Below, piece by piece: positions 61,447 to 63,303 of a stretch of DNA of 63,303 nt. The stretch lies in the NCBI GenBank assembly GCA_002238565.1, contig MPMP01000021.1:1-63303 (forward strand), given 5' to 3'. The position numbers and the translations under genes are program-made. This DNA comes from Albidovulum sp. bin36 (lineage in GTDB: Bacteria; Pseudomonadota; Alphaproteobacteria; Rhodobacterales; Rhodobacteraceae). Each line of letters starts with the position of its first letter. The first letter of the stretch is position 1. The notes beneath the pieces are model-generated. The model saw only the letters and a list, made by a program, of their open reading frames with translations. It was not told the origin of the DNA and made no database searches.

Positions 61447-61951
61447 GAAATGTCTTCCGCGCAAATTTCGGGAAAATTTTGCGAGCAGCCGCGGAATTCG
61501 GGAATTGACTGGAAACCAGGAGGAATTCCGGCGAAGTTCGCTCCCGCAGCCGAATTCGTCGCGAGCATCTAGATTTCACGGCTCCCGCGCCCCCGCGTCC
61601 GCTATAGCCGGATCGAGTGCAGGGTTCACGAAGGATGCGCATCGCGCAACCGGGCGTGCGTCCGATAGCGGCGCACGGCGAACCCGCCCGGCTAGCGACA
61701 TTGCCGCAGCCAGTCGGCGCTGTTCAGAACGGCCTTGCGGCGCATAAAACTGTCTGGCCGGAAATTGTACGCGTTTCGAATCGATTTCGGCGCGCAATCG
61801 AAATCGCGCTGTCGGGCATTCAAAATCTAGCTGCGAAAATTATTGGATATTATCGCTTCAAGGCATCGACCGGATTCCGCGCGGTCGAGCCGATCGGCGC
61901 GGGTAGAGCTTGGAGATTGCGCGGGACCGAGGCTTGGCAATGCGCGTCGGC
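61447..61951. other. About 0.5 kb without a recognisable gene
   Basis: This lies between two convergent genes, so no promoter is needed here. I see no family-like reading on either strand and no clear terminator hairpin with a T run. Confidence 0.5.
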
Positions 61952-63100
61952 CTATTCCAGAAGTTCGGTGCGGAAACGCGCGAGCATTCGCTTGTCGACC
62001 GCGACTCCGAGGCCAGGGCCTTCGGGCACCCGCACCTCGCCGTTCGCGACCGGAAACGGCTCTGAAAGAATATCTTCCTTCGCATAGTAGGTGGCCATAT
62101 AGAATTCGCATCCCAGGCGCAGTTCGGGAACGGATGCCATTAGATGCGCGCCCGCCGCGTGAGCCAAGCCTGTTTCGAACATGCAGTCGCCGTAGACGTC
62201 GATGCCGGCCGTTCCGGCGATCGACGCGATTTCCATTGCATTGCGCGCCCCGCCGGACTTCATGATTTTCAAGGAGATTATGTCCGCCAGGCGGATTTGC
62301 GCCGCCGCCACCGCATCGCGAACGGAGAACACGGATTCGTTCGCCATGATCGGCGTTTCGACGCGGCGCGAGATTTCCGCGAGCGCGTTCCATTGGTGCC
62401 TTTTCACCGGCTGTTCGATGAAACCGGGTCGGAATGCCTCCAAGTCGCGAATTCGGCGCATGGCGTCGAAAGCCGGCAGTCCTTGATTGTAGTCGATTCG
62501 CAGATCAATGCAGTCGCCGTAGATGTCGCGCAGCTTTTCGAGCCGCTTCAGATCGAAGCCGTGGTCAGAAAAACCTGTCTTGATCTTGAAAATTCGAATG
62601 CCGTCCTCATGCAGCCTTCCGACTTCCCTCAAATCCGCCTCGAAATCCGGATTCGCAACCGAAAAGCTGAGCGGAATTCTTTCCCTGCGCTTTCCGCCGA
62701 GCAAATCCGACATGCTCAATCCCGAAAGCTTTCCGACGATATCAAGCAGCGCGGTTTCCAGAGCGGCTTTGGCTTCCTCGCATCCCACCACGGTTGTTTC
62801 GGCGAGGTCCATGATTCGGGATGCCTGGCGCGGATCCTTGCCGATTACGTGCGGGCGAATATGGCGGTGGAGAGCTGCGGCGTTCGCTTCCGCCGTGCCG
62901 GTGAAAACGGGCCATGGCGACGCCTCGCCCCATCCTGTGCAGCCGCTGCCGGTTTCCAGCTCGAGTATTACGCTGCGAATTCCGCTTGCGTCGCCGCTGC
63001 CGTGCGAATGCACGGCGACTGCGGGGATATCTACGATATGCACGCGTATTCTTTCGATTCTGTGAATTTCGGCCCCCGAGTCTGCGAAAATTCCTGTCAA
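61952..63100 (-). CDS. Enolase-superfamily enzyme (MLE/dipeptide-epimerase/hydroxyproline type)
   Basis: A 382-aa protein with the capping domain (GWGEASPWPVFTGT near residue 56) and the barrel residues of the muconate-lactonizing subgroup: KxK in FKIKTG (K172, K174), metal Asp203 in RIDYNQG, Glu229 in FIEQPV, and Lys278 in SLKIMKSGG opposite the KxK. The third metal ligand is expected as Asp in ADES but reads ANES, leaving Glu255 as a possible replacement. Relatives racemise or dehydrate dipeptides, proline betaines or 3-hydroxyproline. TTG start with AAGGA about 9 nt upstream; no ATG is available nearby. Confidence 0.85.
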   Translation of the reverse strand: MTGIFADSGAEIHRIERIRVHIVDIPAVAVHSHGSGDASGIRSVILELETGSGCTGWGEASPWPVFTGTAEANAAALHRHIRPHVIGKDPRQASRIMDLAETTVVGCEEAKAALETALLDIVGKLSGLSMSDLLGGKRRERIPLSFSVANPDFEADLREVGRLHEDGIRIFKIKTGFSDHGFDLKRLEKLRDIYGDCIDLRIDYNQGLPAFDAMRRIRDLEAFRPGFIEQPVKRHQWNALAEISRRVETPIMANESVFSVRDAVAAAQIRLADIISLKIMKSGGARNAMEIASIAGTAGIDVYGDCMFETGLAHAAGAHLMASVPELRLGCEFYMATYYAKEDILSEPFPVANGEVRVPEGPGLGVAVDKRMLARFRTELLE

Positions 63101-63215
63101 TGCTTTCGTCCTTCGAACTCACGGCTAATTTTTTTTCGGTGCTGGGTTCAATCCCGGCTTGATCTTCAAAAAAAGACTGGACTCCTTCCTCCCCGCCGCG
63201 TAGATTGGCCGCCGG

Positions 63216-63303
63216 ATGGAGTTGCGAATCATGGATGCCATGGATCTTTCGGAGTTGCGAGTTGAGCCGGTTACGCGGGAGATGGAGCCCCGCTTCAACG
63301 AGC
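63216..63303 (+). CDS. DUF4338 (DruA-type) protein, 5' end, cut by the window edge
   Basis: The last 88 bases encode MELRIMDAMDLSELRVEPVT followed by REMEPRFNE. The segment LSELRVEPVTREMEPRFNE is the start of a DUF4338 domain often fused to, or placed before, an ISAs1-type transposase. The remaining domain lies outside the window, so intactness is unknown. It is a different DUF4338 lineage from the fragment at 2602-3078. Confidence 0.6.
   Translation, partial: MELRIMDAMDLSELRVEPVTREMEPRFNE

Overview
The window is a chromosomal segment of an alphaproteobacterium that I cannot place to order. The evidence is the gene order tRNA-Trp, secE, nusG, rplKAJL, rpoBC, the str genes and the S10/spc genes through secY and adk, together with RpoB (1377 aa) and RpoC (about 1406 aa) of alphaproteobacterial size and type. 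The DNA looks GC-rich. The core is clean and densely coded, while its flanks are full of decayed genes and insertion-sequence debris.

Region 1 (1-3.7 kb) is a graveyard of defence and mobile genes on the minus strand: an hsdR with three separate lesions (a nonsense codon, a 123-bp MITE-like insert with an 8-bp target duplication, and a join to an IS5-type transposase tail), a restriction-endonuclease fragment, an intact-looking higA behind a beheaded higB, a DUF4338 (DruA-type) fragment and an IS630 fragment. Region 2 (3.8-24.0 kb) is catabolic and runs on the plus strand: an M20-type amidohydrolase with degraded metal motifs, a phosphotriesterase-like enzyme, a DapA-family aldolase/deaminase, a 952-aa flavoprotein in which three normally separate subunits (HcnA/B/C or LhpB/F/E type) are fused, a DUF3830 protein, remnants of a sugar ABC transporter, a complete peptide-type ABC transporter (binding protein, two permeases, two ATPases), hydantoinase/oxoprolinase-type HyuA and HyuB, a metal-dependent amidohydrolase and MnmD. 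The set suggests uptake and oxidative breakdown of an imino-acid, opine, lactam or N-substituted amino-acid compound. That substrate is inferred only.

Region 3 (24.1-29.0 kb) lies between tRNA-Trp and secE. It holds an intact MmeI-like type IIL restriction-modification gene, a remnant of a C5-cytosine methyltransferase and a broken IS1595-type transposase. Region 4 (29.0-57.3 kb) is the transcription/translation superoperon: secE, nusG, rplK, rplA, rplJ, rplL, rpoB, rpoC, rpsL, rpsG, fusA, tuf, then rpsJ through rplO, secY and adk. Strong sigma70-type promoters are visible before tRNA-Trp, nusG and rpsL. The usual rpsM-rpsK-rpoA-rplQ tail is absent after adk, where a convergent guaC sits instead.

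Region 5 (57.3-63.3 kb) contains guaC, about 1.7 kb without a recognisable gene, a DadA-like FAD amino-acid oxidase, an enolase-superfamily (MLE-type) gene on the minus strand, and the start of a second DUF4338 gene running off the right edge. The oxidase and the enolase-family enzyme echo the amino/imino-acid theme of region 2.
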